Source: Microbulbifer bruguierae
Lineage (GTDB): Bacteria > Pseudomonadota > Gammaproteobacteria > Pseudomonadales > Cellvibrionaceae
Length of the DNA stretch: 64,000 bases
Reading direction: 5' to 3'
Assembly (NCBI RefSeq): GCF_029869925.1
Contig: NZ_CP118605.1
Span: 3,748,001-3,812,000, forward strand
How positions within the stretch are numbered: position 1 is the stretch's first letter; each line of letters opens with the position of its first letter. Below are positions 7,215 to 16,370 of this stretch, one piece after another. The notes under the pieces were generated by a model. The model was not told the DNA's origin and made no database searches. It was given only the letters and a program-made list of their open reading frames with translations. The translations under genes were made by a program, and so were the position numbers.

Positions 7215-10109
7215 ATGGATAACAATAAGAAGTTTAAGGCGTTCGATAAGCAGGCCGCGCTGAGAGACCTCAGTGTGTTGATGCTCTCCACTTCCGCTAT
7301 GGCATTCGCCCCCATGACGTTCGCACAGGCTGACGGTGCTTCTGCTCTGGAAGAAGTCGAGGTTACCGGTATCCGCGCCAGCCTCGAAGCCGCCGCCGAC
7401 GCCAAGCGCAATGACGCCCGCGTTGTCGACGCGGTCGTGGCGGAAGATATCGGTAAGTTGCCTGATAACAACATTGCCGAAGCCCTGCAGCGTGTTACCG
7501 GTGTCTCCATCAATCGCGATTTTGGTGTGGGTTCCGAAGTTTCCATTCGCGGTCTTCCGCAAAACCGCGTGGAGGTAAACGGGCGCTCGCTGTTGGGCGA
7601 TACCCGTAGCGGTATTGATTTCCAGGATTTTCCCGCGGACTTCCTGTCAAAAGTTGAAGTTGTTAAATCCCCAACCCCGGAAATGATTGAAGGCGCCCTT
7701 GGCGGTACTATCAGCCTGCACACCGCCCGCCCTCTGGACCTTAATGCGCCACTGGCCTCCATCTCCGTTCAGGGTGAGTATGCAGATAAGGCCGACAACT
7801 GGGCGCCCATTTTCAGCTCCGCGGTTGGCGACAGCTGGGATCTGGGAGACGCCGGTACCTTCGGTGCCATGGCATCAATCTCCTACCAGGATCGCACCCT
7901 GCGCCGCGACGAATCACTGGTGCAGTTGGCGGTTGGGCAAGTTGATTTCAATAACGACGGTGTAATTGATGCCGCGGATGCTGCGAAAAACACACCCAGT
8001 GGCAACTATATTTACGCGCGCGAGCACACTTACAACCCGCGTACCGAAGAGCGCGAACGCACTGCATTCAATGTTTCCCTGCAGTGGGCGCCGGCCTCTG
8101 AAAAAGGCCAGTTCTACCTGGACCTGAACACTACCGAGCGTAGCGGTAGTCAGGAAACCTTCTCTCTGCTGCACATCAGTGGCGATCCGGTAGTCATCCC
8201 CGGTGTAACCTACGAGGATGAAAATGGACAGCTGCAGAACTTCACTACGGAAGGTGTTCAACCGATCCAAACCGCCGGTTCCAGCTTCCGCAGCACCGAT
8301 GCATTCAGCCATGCGTTCGGTGGCGAATGGAGCTTCACTGACAAGTTGACCGTTAGTGGTGAATACTCCATCGCAGAATCTGACAGCTATACCCCGTTCT
8401 CCGAGTTCCGTTTCCGTGGTACCGATCGCGCGCTCGAAGGGCAGGGGCACCCGGATGAAAACCAGTGGTATATACCGGTAACCTTTACGAACAGTAACAA
8501 CGGCGCGCCGGTCGTCGACTTTGCCGATGGTTACGTATTTACCGACCAGCAGAACCAGGCGTTCCGTCGTTATGAAGACACCCGCACTTACGTCGTGAAC
8601 AATGAAAATGCCTTCCGCTTTGACCTGGAATACGCCGAGCCCTTTGGGCTGGATTGGGTATCCGCCGTCAAAACCGGTGTTCGTGTCACCAGCCGCGACT
8701 ATGAACAGAACATCTATCAGTTTCGTGTTACCAATATCTTCAAAAACCTGACGGATGCCGACGGTAATCCGGACATCATCTGGATGGAAGATATTGCTGC
8801 GCAGTTCCCAAATGCCATTACCGAGTACGACTTCTCTGGCGATGCGTTCGAGCATTCCGGTATGAGTGGCGCATATGATCTGGCGAAAGTCACTGCTTAC
8901 GATGTTGGCCTGCTGCAAAACCACCAGGCTTCCTTCGATATCGTCAAGCAATTGCTGGCCGGAACCAATATGGAAGTTACCGGTAGCCTCAGCGACAACC
9001 TGGCGTATCAGGAAAGTGGCTACTCTGAAGTGAACGAAGAGACCTCTGCCATGTACGTGCAGGCCGAACTGGACTTGGGGAATGTAAGTGCCATTGTCGG
9101 CGGTCGTTACGTATCTACTGATATCACCTCGCGAGCCTATCAAGATGGGGATATCACTAAAGGTGGTTCCAGCTATAACGATTTCCTGCCCAGTCTGAAC
9201 GTAACCTGGGATGTAACCGAAAACACGCTGATGCGTTTTGCCGCCGCCAAGGTGATGCGCCGTGCGGACTTCAATCAGCTAAGCCCTGCCTACGTTTATC
9301 GGGATGCCTACATTGCCGCCAGCCGCGGTAGCCCCGAGTTGGAACCCTATCGCGCAACCCAGTACGACATCGCTGCAGAGCACTACTGGGGTAGTAACAT
9401 GGTTTCCGCCACACTCTTCTTCAAGGACGTTGCTTCTTTCACCGAGCCTACTTTCGCGTGTGAAAACCAGCCGGAAGTCGTCAGCACCCAGACCAATACC
9501 TCTGATTACGACAAAATCTGTCTGTGGCAGGCAGATGGTATTCAGTATGCGAACGCCAACACGCCGATTTCAGAAATGGGGATTCTTACCGACTTTATTA
9601 CCAACGGTGAGGACGGCAAGGTCAAGGGATTTGAGCTGGGTTACCAGCAGGCATTTGACTTCCTTCCGGGGCGTTGGTCCGGCCTCGGTATCAGCGCCAA
9701 CTACACCTACGCTGACAGCGAAGACCCGAACGGTGTGCCTCTGCCGGACATTTCCAAGAATACCTTCAACACTCAGCTGTATTACGAGTATGACGGTCTC
9801 GGTATCCGTCTGGCCTACACGTTCCGCGATCGCTTCCTCGACGAAACACAAACCAAGCGCGTACTGCCGCTGGGTGAGCTGGTGCAAGGTCCCGGTTCCG
9901 ACGACCCGACACTGGGTAACGACTACCGCGAAGATCTCGTGCAACTGGATCTCTCCGCAAGCTACGACGTGACTGAGGATATTACGGTTATCGCGAACGT
10001 CACTAACCTGACCGCAGAACCCACCATCAACACCGGTACCAACGGCACCGCTTTCCAGATTATGGAGAACGACCGTCGCTTTGTACTGGGTGTGCGCGCC
10101 AAGTTCTGA
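7215..10109 (+). CDS. TonB-dependent receptor, probable alginate-oligomer importer
   Basis: A 964-residue outer-membrane receptor. The N-terminal export region is followed by a TonB-box-like EEVEVTG near residue 45, a plug domain (DIGKLPDNNIAEALQRVTGVS) and a long beta-barrel ending VLGVRAKF with a terminal aromatic residue, the usual signal for barrel assembly. The type is common in carbohydrate-utilisation loci of Xanthomonadales, Alteromonadales and Cellvibrionales. It lies between the alginate operon and two PL7 lyases, so alginate oligomers are the likely ligand. It has its own leader and terminator and so is its own transcription unit. Confidence 0.92.
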   Translation: MDNNKKFKAFDKQAALRDLSVLMLSTSAMAFAPMTFAQADGASALEEVEVTGIRASLEAAADAKRNDARVVDAVVAEDIGKLPDNNIAEALQRVTGVSINRDFGVGSEVSIRGLPQNRVEVNGRSLLGDTRSGIDFQDFPADFLSKVEVVKSPTPEMIEGALGGTISLHTARPLDLNAPLASISVQGEYADKADNWAPIFSSAVGDSWDLGDAGTFGAMASISYQDRTLRRDESLVQLAVGQVDFNNDGVIDAADAAKNTPSGNYIYAREHTYNPRTEERERTAFNVSLQWAPASEKGQFYLDLNTTERSGSQETFSLLHISGDPVVIPGVTYEDENGQLQNFTTEGVQPIQTAGSSFRSTDAFSHAFGGEWSFTDKLTVSGEYSIAESDSYTPFSEFRFRGTDRALEGQGHPDENQWYIPVTFTNSNNGAPVVDFADGYVFTDQQNQAFRRYEDTRTYVVNNENAFRFDLEYAEPFGLDWVSAVKTGVRVTSRDYEQNIYQFRVTNIFKNLTDADGNPDIIWMEDIAAQFPNAITEYDFSGDAFEHSGMSGAYDLAKVTAYDVGLLQNHQASFDIVKQLLAGTNMEVTGSLSDNLAYQESGYSEVNEETSAMYVQAELDLGNVSAIVGGRYVSTDITSRAYQDGDITKGGSSYNDFLPSLNVTWDVTENTLMRFAAAKVMRRADFNQLSPAYVYRDAYIAASRGSPELEPYRATQYDIAAEHYWGSNMVSATLFFKDVASFTEPTFACENQPEVVSTQTNTSDYDKICLWQADGIQYANANTPISEMGILTDFITNGEDGKVKGFELGYQQAFDFLPGRWSGLGISANYTYADSEDPNGVPLPDISKNTFNTQLYYEYDGLGIRLAYTFRDRFLDETQTKRVLPLGELVQGPGSDDPTLGNDYREDLVQLDLSASYDVTEDITVIANVTNLTAEPTINTGTNGTAFQIMENDRRFVLGVRAKF

Positions 10110-10111
10110 TT

Positions 10112-10155
10112 ATAGAAACGGGTCGCCGGCTCATTGTCGCTGACCCGTTTTCTAT
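10112..10155 (+). terminator. Hairpin terminator after the TonB receptor
   Basis: A long inverted repeat pairs 10112-10124 with 10142-10155 (core AAACGGGTC / GACCCGTTT), just after the receptor stop codon. A T-rich stretch (CCCTTTTTTT) follows shortly after. Confidence 0.8.
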
Positions 10156-10292
10156 TGCGTCCCTTTTTTTCTGCAGTATCGGGCTCCTCAGGTTTCGCTT
10201 GAAGTTCTGCGGTGCCTGCGGGTCCCACAAACCCGCAGCAGTCAGCATTCGCTGTACCCATCCATGCCCTACATAAAAATAAAGAGGGTCCA

Positions 10293-12115
10293 ATGAAACG
10301 TTGTAAAAATAAAATAGCGATGAAATTTGGTTGTGCTGCCGCCTTGTCTGTCTGTATGGCAAGTGCCAATGCATCCATTCAAAATCCTGGCTTCGAAAGT
10401 GACTGGGATAGCTGGGAAGATACCGACCCGTCGGCGATTTCCAGTGTTGCTCAAAGTGGCGGCAAGTCGGCAAAAATCTCCGGTAGTGGTGGCCGCGTGG
10501 AGCAGCAGGTTTCTGTCAGTGCCAATACCAACTACCGGCTCAGCGCCTATGTGCTCGGTGCCGGTACCGTCGGCGTTGAAGTTGGCAGCAGTACCATCGA
10601 TACCAGTGCAGACAGCTCCGACTGGCAGAAATTGGCGGTGGAATTCAATTCGGGCAGTGCCATCAGTGTAACCGTATTCGGTGCCTATAACGGCGACGAG
10701 GGGCGCCTTGATACGTTGCCCTCGAAGACCTGGGCGCGGGCTCCGGCAGTTCCGGTGGTTCCAGCAGTGGCTCAGGCGGTGGCGTCTGCTCTCCCGGCAG
10801 CAATCTTGCCATTGCATCCGCGTCGGACGGCGGCGGCAACGATGGCCACGACCCGGGTAACGCCATCGACGGCAGCTTGTCTACGGAGTCCCGCTGGTCC
10901 TCCCAGGGTATCCAGTGGATCACGCTCGATCTCGGCAGTGTGCAGCGTGTAGAAGGCGTGGATATTGCCTGGTACAAGGGGGGTCAACGCGTGAGCTTTT
11001 TCTCCGTTGAAACCTCTACCGATAACAGTAACTGGACCGTGGTTTTGTCCGCAGGGCAGTCCAGCGGCAACAACGCCGACCTGGAAAGCTACGATGTCAC
11101 AGATACCAGTGCCCGCTATGTGCGTATCACCGGTAGCGGCAATACCGCCAATAACTGGAACAGCATTCTCGAGGTGGATGTGATTGGCTGTGGTGACGGC
11201 GGAGGTTCTTCCAGTTCAGGCTCCGGGAGCTCCAGTTCAAGCTCTGGTGGCTCCGGTAGTGGTACCAGTTCCGGGGGAAGCCTGGATCCGAATCTGCCCC
11301 CATCCAGCAATTTCGACCTCAGTGCGTGGTACCTGAGCGTACCCAGCGACAACGATGGCAATGGCAAGTCCGATGACATCAAGGAAGCGGAGCTGAACAG
11401 CGGCTACCAGAACAGCAGTTACTTCTATACCGCTGCCGATGGTGGCATGGTGTTCCGCTGTCCTATCGACGGATACAAGACCTCTTCCGGTACCTCCTAT
11501 ACCCGTACCGAGTTGCGCGAGATGCTGCGGCGTGGCGATACCAGTATCAGTACCCAGGGCGTGAACAAAAATAACTGGGTATTCGGTTCCGCGCCTTCTT
11601 CGGCACGAAATGCCGCTGGCGGTGTTGACGGTGTACTGCGGGCAACTCTTGCGGTAAACCACGTAACTACCACCGGCGACAGCAGTCAGGTCGGCCGTGT
11701 GATCGTTGGTCAGATCCATGCCAACAACGACGAACCGTTGCGCCTGTACTACCGCAAATTGCCGGGCAACAGCAAAGGCTCTGTGTACTTTGCGCACGAG
11801 CCCAATGGTGGCAGCGACAACTGGTACGACATGATCGGCAGCCGCTCCAGCAGCGCTTCCAATCCATCGGACGGAATCGCCCTGGATGAAATCTGGAGCT
11901 ATGAAGTCAAGGTTGTGGGTAACACGCTCACGGTAACCATCTTCCGAGACGGCAAAGACGACGTGGTGCAGATTGTGGACATGAGCAACAGCGGTTACGA
12001 CGAAGCAGACCAGTACCAGTACTTCAAAGCCGGCGTATACAACCAGAACAATACCGGCAATGGCAGTGACTATGTACAGGCGACCTTCTATGCACTGGAG
12101 CAGACCCACGACTAA
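10293..12115 (+). pseudogene. Multimodular PL7 alginate lyase, interrupted by a frameshift
   Basis: The gene starts at ATG 10293 behind AGAGGG with a signal peptide ending ANA. It encodes a first carbohydrate-binding-like module (NPGFESDWDSWEDT onwards) in frame 3. Around 10710-10716 the coding sense moves to frame 2: the first frame runs into nonsense and stops at 10952, while frame 2 continues with a Gly/Ser linker, a discoidin/CBM32-like domain, a second poly-Ser linker and a full PL7 domain (RTELREM, GQIHAN, YFKAGVYNQ) to 12115. Adding one base near 10712 would give a 607-residue secreted lyase. Cause unknown: real mutation, sequencing error or recoding. There is no homopolymer run at the site. 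The catalytic domain is intact and very similar to the next gene. Confidence 0.85.
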
Positions 12116-12279
12116 GGTTCAATTCACCTTCCGACCAGCGCGTGATACAGGCGGCCTTACCCCCAGTGTTGAACGATGTATTAAAGGGGTCGCCTGGTGA
12201 AAGCTTTCCGGAGTGGGTCGGTCCATTTTTTGCCGCTCCGGGTTTTTTGTTTATAAAAAATTATCGAGGTCATTCAAGT

Positions 12280-13329
12280 ATGGTATTGGAAAAACTTCGC
12301 GGTCTTTCGAAGCGATTCCTGTGTGTAGTTACTGTTGGCTTGTTTATCTCAGGCTGTGCTGGTGGCGATGGCAGTAATGAAATCATTACGGGTGGCAGTT
12401 CATCCAGCTCCAGCAGCAGTTCTGGCGGTAGTTCCAGTTCAAGTTCCAGTGGCTCGGGTAGCAGCTCGGGCTCGAGTAATGGCCTGAATCCCAATCTGCC
12501 GCCGTCCAGTAATTTCGATCTGGCTGACTGGTACCTGAGCGTACCCAGCGATAACGATGGTAACGGCAAAGCAGACTCCATTTACGAAGGTGAGCTGAAC
12601 AGCGGTTATGGAAACAGTAGTTACTTCTACACCGGCGCAGATGGCGGCATGGTGTTTCGTTGTCCGGTCGCCGGTTACAAAACGTCGACCAACACTTCCT
12701 ATACCCGCTCGGAGTTGCGCGAGATGCTGCGCCGCGGGAATACCAGCATCAGCACTCAGGGGGTCAATAAAAACAACTGGGTATTCGGTTCGGCCCCGGC
12801 TTCCGCTCGCCACGCGGCCGGTGGCGTCGACGGTATTCTGCGTGCGACTCTGGCGGTAAACCATGTCACCACCACAGGCGACAGCGGCCAGGTAGGTCGG
12901 GTCATTATCGGGCAGATTCATGCCAATGATGACGAGCCGGTGCGGCTCTACTACCGCAAGTTGCCGGGCAACAGCAAAGGTTCGGTTTACATCGCTCACG
13001 AAATCGAAGGTGGCGATGATACCTGGTATGAAATGATCGGCAGTCGCTCCAATAGCGCTGCCGACCCAATGGATGGTATCGCCCTGGGCGAAAAATTCAG
13101 TTACGAAATCAAGGTGGTGGGGAATACCCTGAGCGTGACCATCTCTCGCGAGGGCAAGGCGAAAGTGGTAGAGGAAGTGGATATGAGCAAGAGCGGTTAC
13201 GATGTTGCCGACCAGTATCAGTACTTCAAGGCCGGTGTGTACAATCAGAACAACACGGGTGATGACTCTGATTATGTGGAAGCGACGTTTTATTCACTGC
13301 AAAATACCCACACAGGTTACAGTGATTAG
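12280..13329 (+). CDS. PL7 alginate lyase, lipoprotein
   Basis: A 349-residue endolytic-type alginate lyase. The N-terminus has a lipobox (LFISGC, Cys26), so the protein should be lipid-anchored, probably on the outer membrane. A poly-Ser linker spans about residues 39-68. The PL7 domain follows, with all three family motifs: RSELREM (143-149), GQIH (211-214) and YFKAGVYNQ (315-323). I choose ATG 12280 after GAGG because it starts the lipoprotein signal; the frame is open upstream. The catalytic domain closely matches that of the preceding gene, so the pair arose by duplication. A surface lyase could supply oligomers to the TonB receptor. Confidence 0.92.
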   Translation: MVLEKLRGLSKRFLCVVTVGLFISGCAGGDGSNEIITGGSSSSSSSSSGGSSSSSSSGSGSSSGSSNGLNPNLPPSSNFDLADWYLSVPSDNDGNGKADSIYEGELNSGYGNSSYFYTGADGGMVFRCPVAGYKTSTNTSYTRSELREMLRRGNTSISTQGVNKNNWVFGSAPASARHAAGGVDGILRATLAVNHVTTTGDSGQVGRVIIGQIHANDDEPVRLYYRKLPGNSKGSVYIAHEIEGGDDTWYEMIGSRSNSAADPMDGIALGEKFSYEIKVVGNTLSVTISREGKAKVVEEVDMSKSGYDVADQYQYFKAGVYNQNNTGDDSDYVEATFYSLQNTHTGYSD

Positions 13330-13371
13330 GGAGGCTTTACTCCAGTATTGACACACGCTTTGCCGACAAAA

Positions 13372-13395
13372 AAGCCCGGTTGGCGCTCCGGGCTT
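13372..13395 (-). terminator. Terminator between the PL7 gene and the convergent S9 gene
   Basis: An 8-bp stem (AAGCCCGG / CCGGGCTT). Read on the - strand it is followed by TTTTTT, so it mainly serves the S9 peptidase gene ending at 13419. It may also block read-through from the convergent PL7 gene. Confidence 0.8.
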
Positions 13396-13418
13396 CGCAA
13401 TCGAATCACTTCCCTGGC

Positions 13419-15497
13419 TCAGGCCCGCGGCACCCCGCTGAAGTACTCATACTCCAGTCCGTCCGCGCCTTCCGGCACGCAATCGGTCGCCGGCGCATCT
13501 TCGGGATTGCCGTCGCCGATATGGCGATTGAAAAAATCGATCATGCGGCAGGCAATTTCTTTGCGACTGTGATCTTCCCGAGCACCGTGTCCTGCGCGCG
13601 GAATGACCAGGGTTTCCAGGCGGTGCTGCTGGGCCAGCAGCGCCTCGCGCATGCCGGTGTAGTGGTCCCAGTGGGCACGTACGTCGCGCTTACCGTGCAC
13701 GAGGAATACCGGGGCCTTAATGCGGTCTACATGGGGCGTGGAGGATTGTGCGCGGCGCTTTTCTTCCGTTGCACCCGCGGCCTCTTTTACGTAATCGGCG
13801 CCCGCTTTACGCAGGGGAATATCGCCGGTTTCCAACAGGGTATTCAGGTCGTAAACCCCCACATAACCGATGGCGCACTGATACAGGTCCGGTTCCTTCA
13901 CTACACCCATCAACGCCGCGTAACCCCCGTAGGAGGCGCCGTAGATACAGACGCGGTCCTGATCGGCGATACCGGATTGTATCGCCCAGTAGGTGGCATC
14001 GGTGAGGTCGTCCTGCATTTCCAGGCCCCAGTGGCCGTACCAGTCGAATAAGAAATTCCGGCCGTAACCGCCGGAGCCGCGGTAGTTGATGTGCATTACG
14101 GCAAAGCCCGCATTGGCGAACATGATCCGCTCGTTGTTGTAGCCCCAGTAATCCCTGGGGCCGTGGGGACCGCCGTGGGGGAGGATGATGAGCGGCAGTT
14201 TTTTGGCGGTTTTGTTCACCGGCAAAGTGATATAGCCATTGATTTCCATACCGTCACGGGCAGTAAAGCGTATCGGGTGGGTAGCGGGCACATTGGTCGG
14301 GTCGATCCACTCCGCCTGATTGGCGAGGAACTTGAGCGCGCCGTCAAACTGGTTGTACAGGTAGTAGCTGCCCATGCGGCGGTCATCGCGAATGTGCACC
14401 ACCCACTCGTTGTTGTCGCGGGTGCGGTCGATGACATCGATATATTGGTTGGGGAAGGTGCCCTGTAGCCGTTTGTGGGTCTGGGCGTAGAGGTTTTCTT
14501 CGTCGAGGTAGATGACTTGTGGGTAATCGTAATTGATCACCGCCCCCCAGGGATTGCCGTCGTCGTCACTGAGAATCTCGTCGTAATCCACTTTCGGGTG
14601 GCGGTAGACCAGCCGTTTCTCACCGGTTTTTTCATTCACCTGATACAGCCCCATCGTGGGGGCCTCAATGGTGTCTACGTACCACATCCAGTCTTTGCGG
14701 CCTTTGACCCAGGCAACCGGGAGGAATATCCCCTTGCTCTCGTCATAAACGGTTTCATCCCAATCGCCACTGGCGTTGCGGCTCGCCACGACAAAATGCT
14801 TGAAGCTGGACGGCTGGTACCCGACCCAGTGGGTAATGTTTTTGTCTTTGTCAAAGATAGGTGTTGCAGAACGGATGGGCGAGCGGGCAATACGGGTGGT
14901 TTTGCCGGTATAAATATTTAACTTGTAGGCATACAGGTAGGGAAATTTAAGCCCTTCACCGGAAGGGTAAACCAGAACACGATAGTGCTTGTCGTCGATT
15001 CTGCCGGACAGCATCGCGGCTTCATTGCCACCGTAGTCGCTGGTGCCGCGCCAGATAATATCCTTGCGGGTACCATCCACGTTCATACCCGCGAGACCCC
15101 ACGCATAGGTACCTTCGTAGGTGGCACCACTGGAGGTGAAATGAAAAAGTACCCGCTCTTTGTTGGCCCAGCGAATGTCCGTGATACCGTAGGAACCGCT
15201 CATCTGTATGGTGGAAACCACACTCATGGTACGGCGTTCGATAATCACGCCATCGATCATTCCATCGTCACGTACCTTGCCGGCAGCGAAGTATTTGCCA
15301 TCCGGGGAAATACGAATATTGGTATAGGCGGCGGGGCGGAACAGATCTTCGAAGGGGATAGGCAATTTGCCCAGACTGAGAAACGGGATGGTTTCGTCGT
15401 TCTTGCTTATGGCTGCCAGCGCGGCGGATACATTGAAAATTGAAAGGGTTGCGAAGGTAAATACGGCAACAACGGCGTAATCTTTAAGAAACTTCAT
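13419..15497 (-). CDS. S9 prolyl-oligopeptidase-family peptidase, exported (copy 1)
   Basis: A 692-residue serine peptidase with an N-terminal signal sequence (hydrophobic to about residue 30), an N-terminal beta-propeller-like region and a C-terminal alpha/beta-hydrolase domain. The triad is visible: Ser522 in GASYGGYAAL, Asp605 in HGKRDVR, His637 in RAGHGARED. S9 enzymes cut short peptides, and some family members are isopeptidases. It is paralogous to the gene at 16363-18459, alignable with almost no gaps. It has its own upstream region with a 26-bp sequence shared with the autotransporter upstream region, and its own terminator. The substrate is unknown; location should be periplasmic. 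Confidence 0.9.
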   Translation of the reverse strand: MKFLKDYAVVAVFTFATLSIFNVSAALAAISKNDETIPFLSLGKLPIPFEDLFRPAAYTNIRISPDGKYFAAGKVRDDGMIDGVIIERRTMSVVSTIQMSGSYGITDIRWANKERVLFHFTSSGATYEGTYAWGLAGMNVDGTRKDIIWRGTSDYGGNEAAMLSGRIDDKHYRVLVYPSGEGLKFPYLYAYKLNIYTGKTTRIARSPIRSATPIFDKDKNITHWVGYQPSSFKHFVVASRNASGDWDETVYDESKGIFLPVAWVKGRKDWMWYVDTIEAPTMGLYQVNEKTGEKRLVYRHPKVDYDEILSDDDGNPWGAVINYDYPQVIYLDEENLYAQTHKRLQGTFPNQYIDVIDRTRDNNEWVVHIRDDRRMGSYYLYNQFDGALKFLANQAEWIDPTNVPATHPIRFTARDGMEINGYITLPVNKTAKKLPLIILPHGGPHGPRDYWGYNNERIMFANAGFAVMHINYRGSGGYGRNFLFDWYGHWGLEMQDDLTDATYWAIQSGIADQDRVCIYGASYGGYAALMGVVKEPDLYQCAIGYVGVYDLNTLLETGDIPLRKAGADYVKEAAGATEEKRRAQSSTPHVDRIKAPVFLVHGKRDVRAHWDHYTGMREALLAQQHRLETLVIPRAGHGAREDHSRKEIACRMIDFFNRHIGDGNPEDAPATDCVPEGADGLEYEYFSGVPRA

Positions 15498-15676
15498 GGC
15501 CTAACTCCCTGGCTCACTTTATTGCTGCGAAATAAATGTGTTTGGTTGCAGGTTTTCTCCCGGGTTGTCGCTGTGGGAGAGGGGCGGGCTGAACTCCGTG
15601 ATTTATTGTTGGCTTTTGTTTTGCGAACGGTTGTAGAGCGTGCGCAAATGAATAATTGGATGATCGTCAAAGTCTA

Positions 15677-15702
15677 TGTAACAGTTTGTATCCGGGTCAA
15701 GG
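15677..15702 (-). promoter_or_regulatory. Shared 26-bp upstream motif, copy 1
   Basis: On the + strand this reads TGTAACAG, one base, TTGTATC, then an interval ending CAAGG. It lies about 180 bases upstream of the S9 start codon. A second copy with 22 of 26 identical positions lies upstream of the autotransporter (26836-26861). On the - strand, copy 1 starts with a TTGACC hexamer that could be a -35 element. Role as promoter or operator is inferred from the conservation. Confidence 0.5.
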
Positions 15703-15822
15703 ATTGATAGGCAGGCGTTTTCATCAAACTGGCTATAAAGCGGTTGTATGCTCAGCAATGGCAGCTGTGACAGCTTTCCTGGAGGGTTAAATCAGGGTGA
15801 TAAATACTATTCCGGAAATAAA

Positions 15823-15848
15823 AAAGCCCGGTATTTCTACCGGGCTTT
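15823..15848 (-). terminator. Terminator after the TonB-C-domain gene
   Basis: A perfect 11-bp stem (AAAGCCCGGTA / TACCGGGCTTT) with a 4-base loop. On the - strand it is followed by a T run, 18 bases past the stop at 15867. It ends the receptor-S9-TonB-C operon. Confidence 0.88.
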
Positions 15849-15866
15849 GTGTCACAACATTCGGAA

Positions 15867-16370
15867 TCAGCTGTCCGATTCGTCCTCGGCCTTGCAGGCT
15901 TCGGATTCTCCGTCTTCCTCATCACACGCTTCCGGATCGAAGAAGAACTGATAGCTCCACTTCAGGTCCGGCCAGGATTTGTCAGATGGCACAAACTGCC
16001 AGTTCTGTATCGCGGCCAGGATCGGCGCGGCATAGACCTCTACGGCATCGCTGGATTTGTGCTGCAGGGAAACCGCTGAAACACGGCCGTCAATGCCGAC
16101 GCTGAAGGAAAAATACAGCGCGCCTTCAACCTTGTCTTCCTGTGCCTGTTCGATCTCCTTGTTATCGGAGAAGTCCGGGCGTTCGAAGTACCAGAAAGAG
16201 AGTCCCAGCTCGCGGAACTCCTTCTGTTTCTGTCGACGGTAATCGTTGTTCTGAGCGTTGCGACATTCGCTGAAGCTTTCGAACGCAGAGCAGTCCGGGC
16301 GTTGCCAGTCTTCGCCAAAGGCCTGACTGGCAGCCAGTAGTGCACCGACGAACAGGACCGGCTTAACCAC
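15867..16370 (-). CDS. Exported protein with a TonB C-terminal-like domain
   Basis: The gene most likely starts at GTG 16370, overlapping the last codons and stop of the S9 gene by 8 bases, which implies translational coupling; this gives 167 residues. A signal sequence (LFVGALLAASQAFG) comes first. A Cys-containing charged region follows, then a domain (VEGALYFSFSVGIDGRVSAV, ending AAIQNWQFVPS) with the shape of the TonB C-terminal domain, and an acidic tail. There is no Pro-rich periplasmic spanner and no clear membrane anchor, so it is not a canonical energy transducer. It may touch the receptor or peptidase in the periplasm; function unknown. Confidence 0.7.
   Translation of the reverse strand: MVKPVLFVGALLAASQAFGEDWQRPDCSAFESFSECRNAQNNDYRRQKQKEFRELGLSFWYFERPDFSDNKEIEQAQEDKVEGALYFSFSVGIDGRVSAVSLQHKSSDAVEVYAAPILAAIQNWQFVPSDKSWPDLKWSYQFFFDPEACDEEDGESEACKAEDESDS

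Noticed and set aside
7914..9143. A 409-codon frame opposite the TonB receptor
   Set aside because: Antisense shadow of a high-G+C coding gene; no domain.
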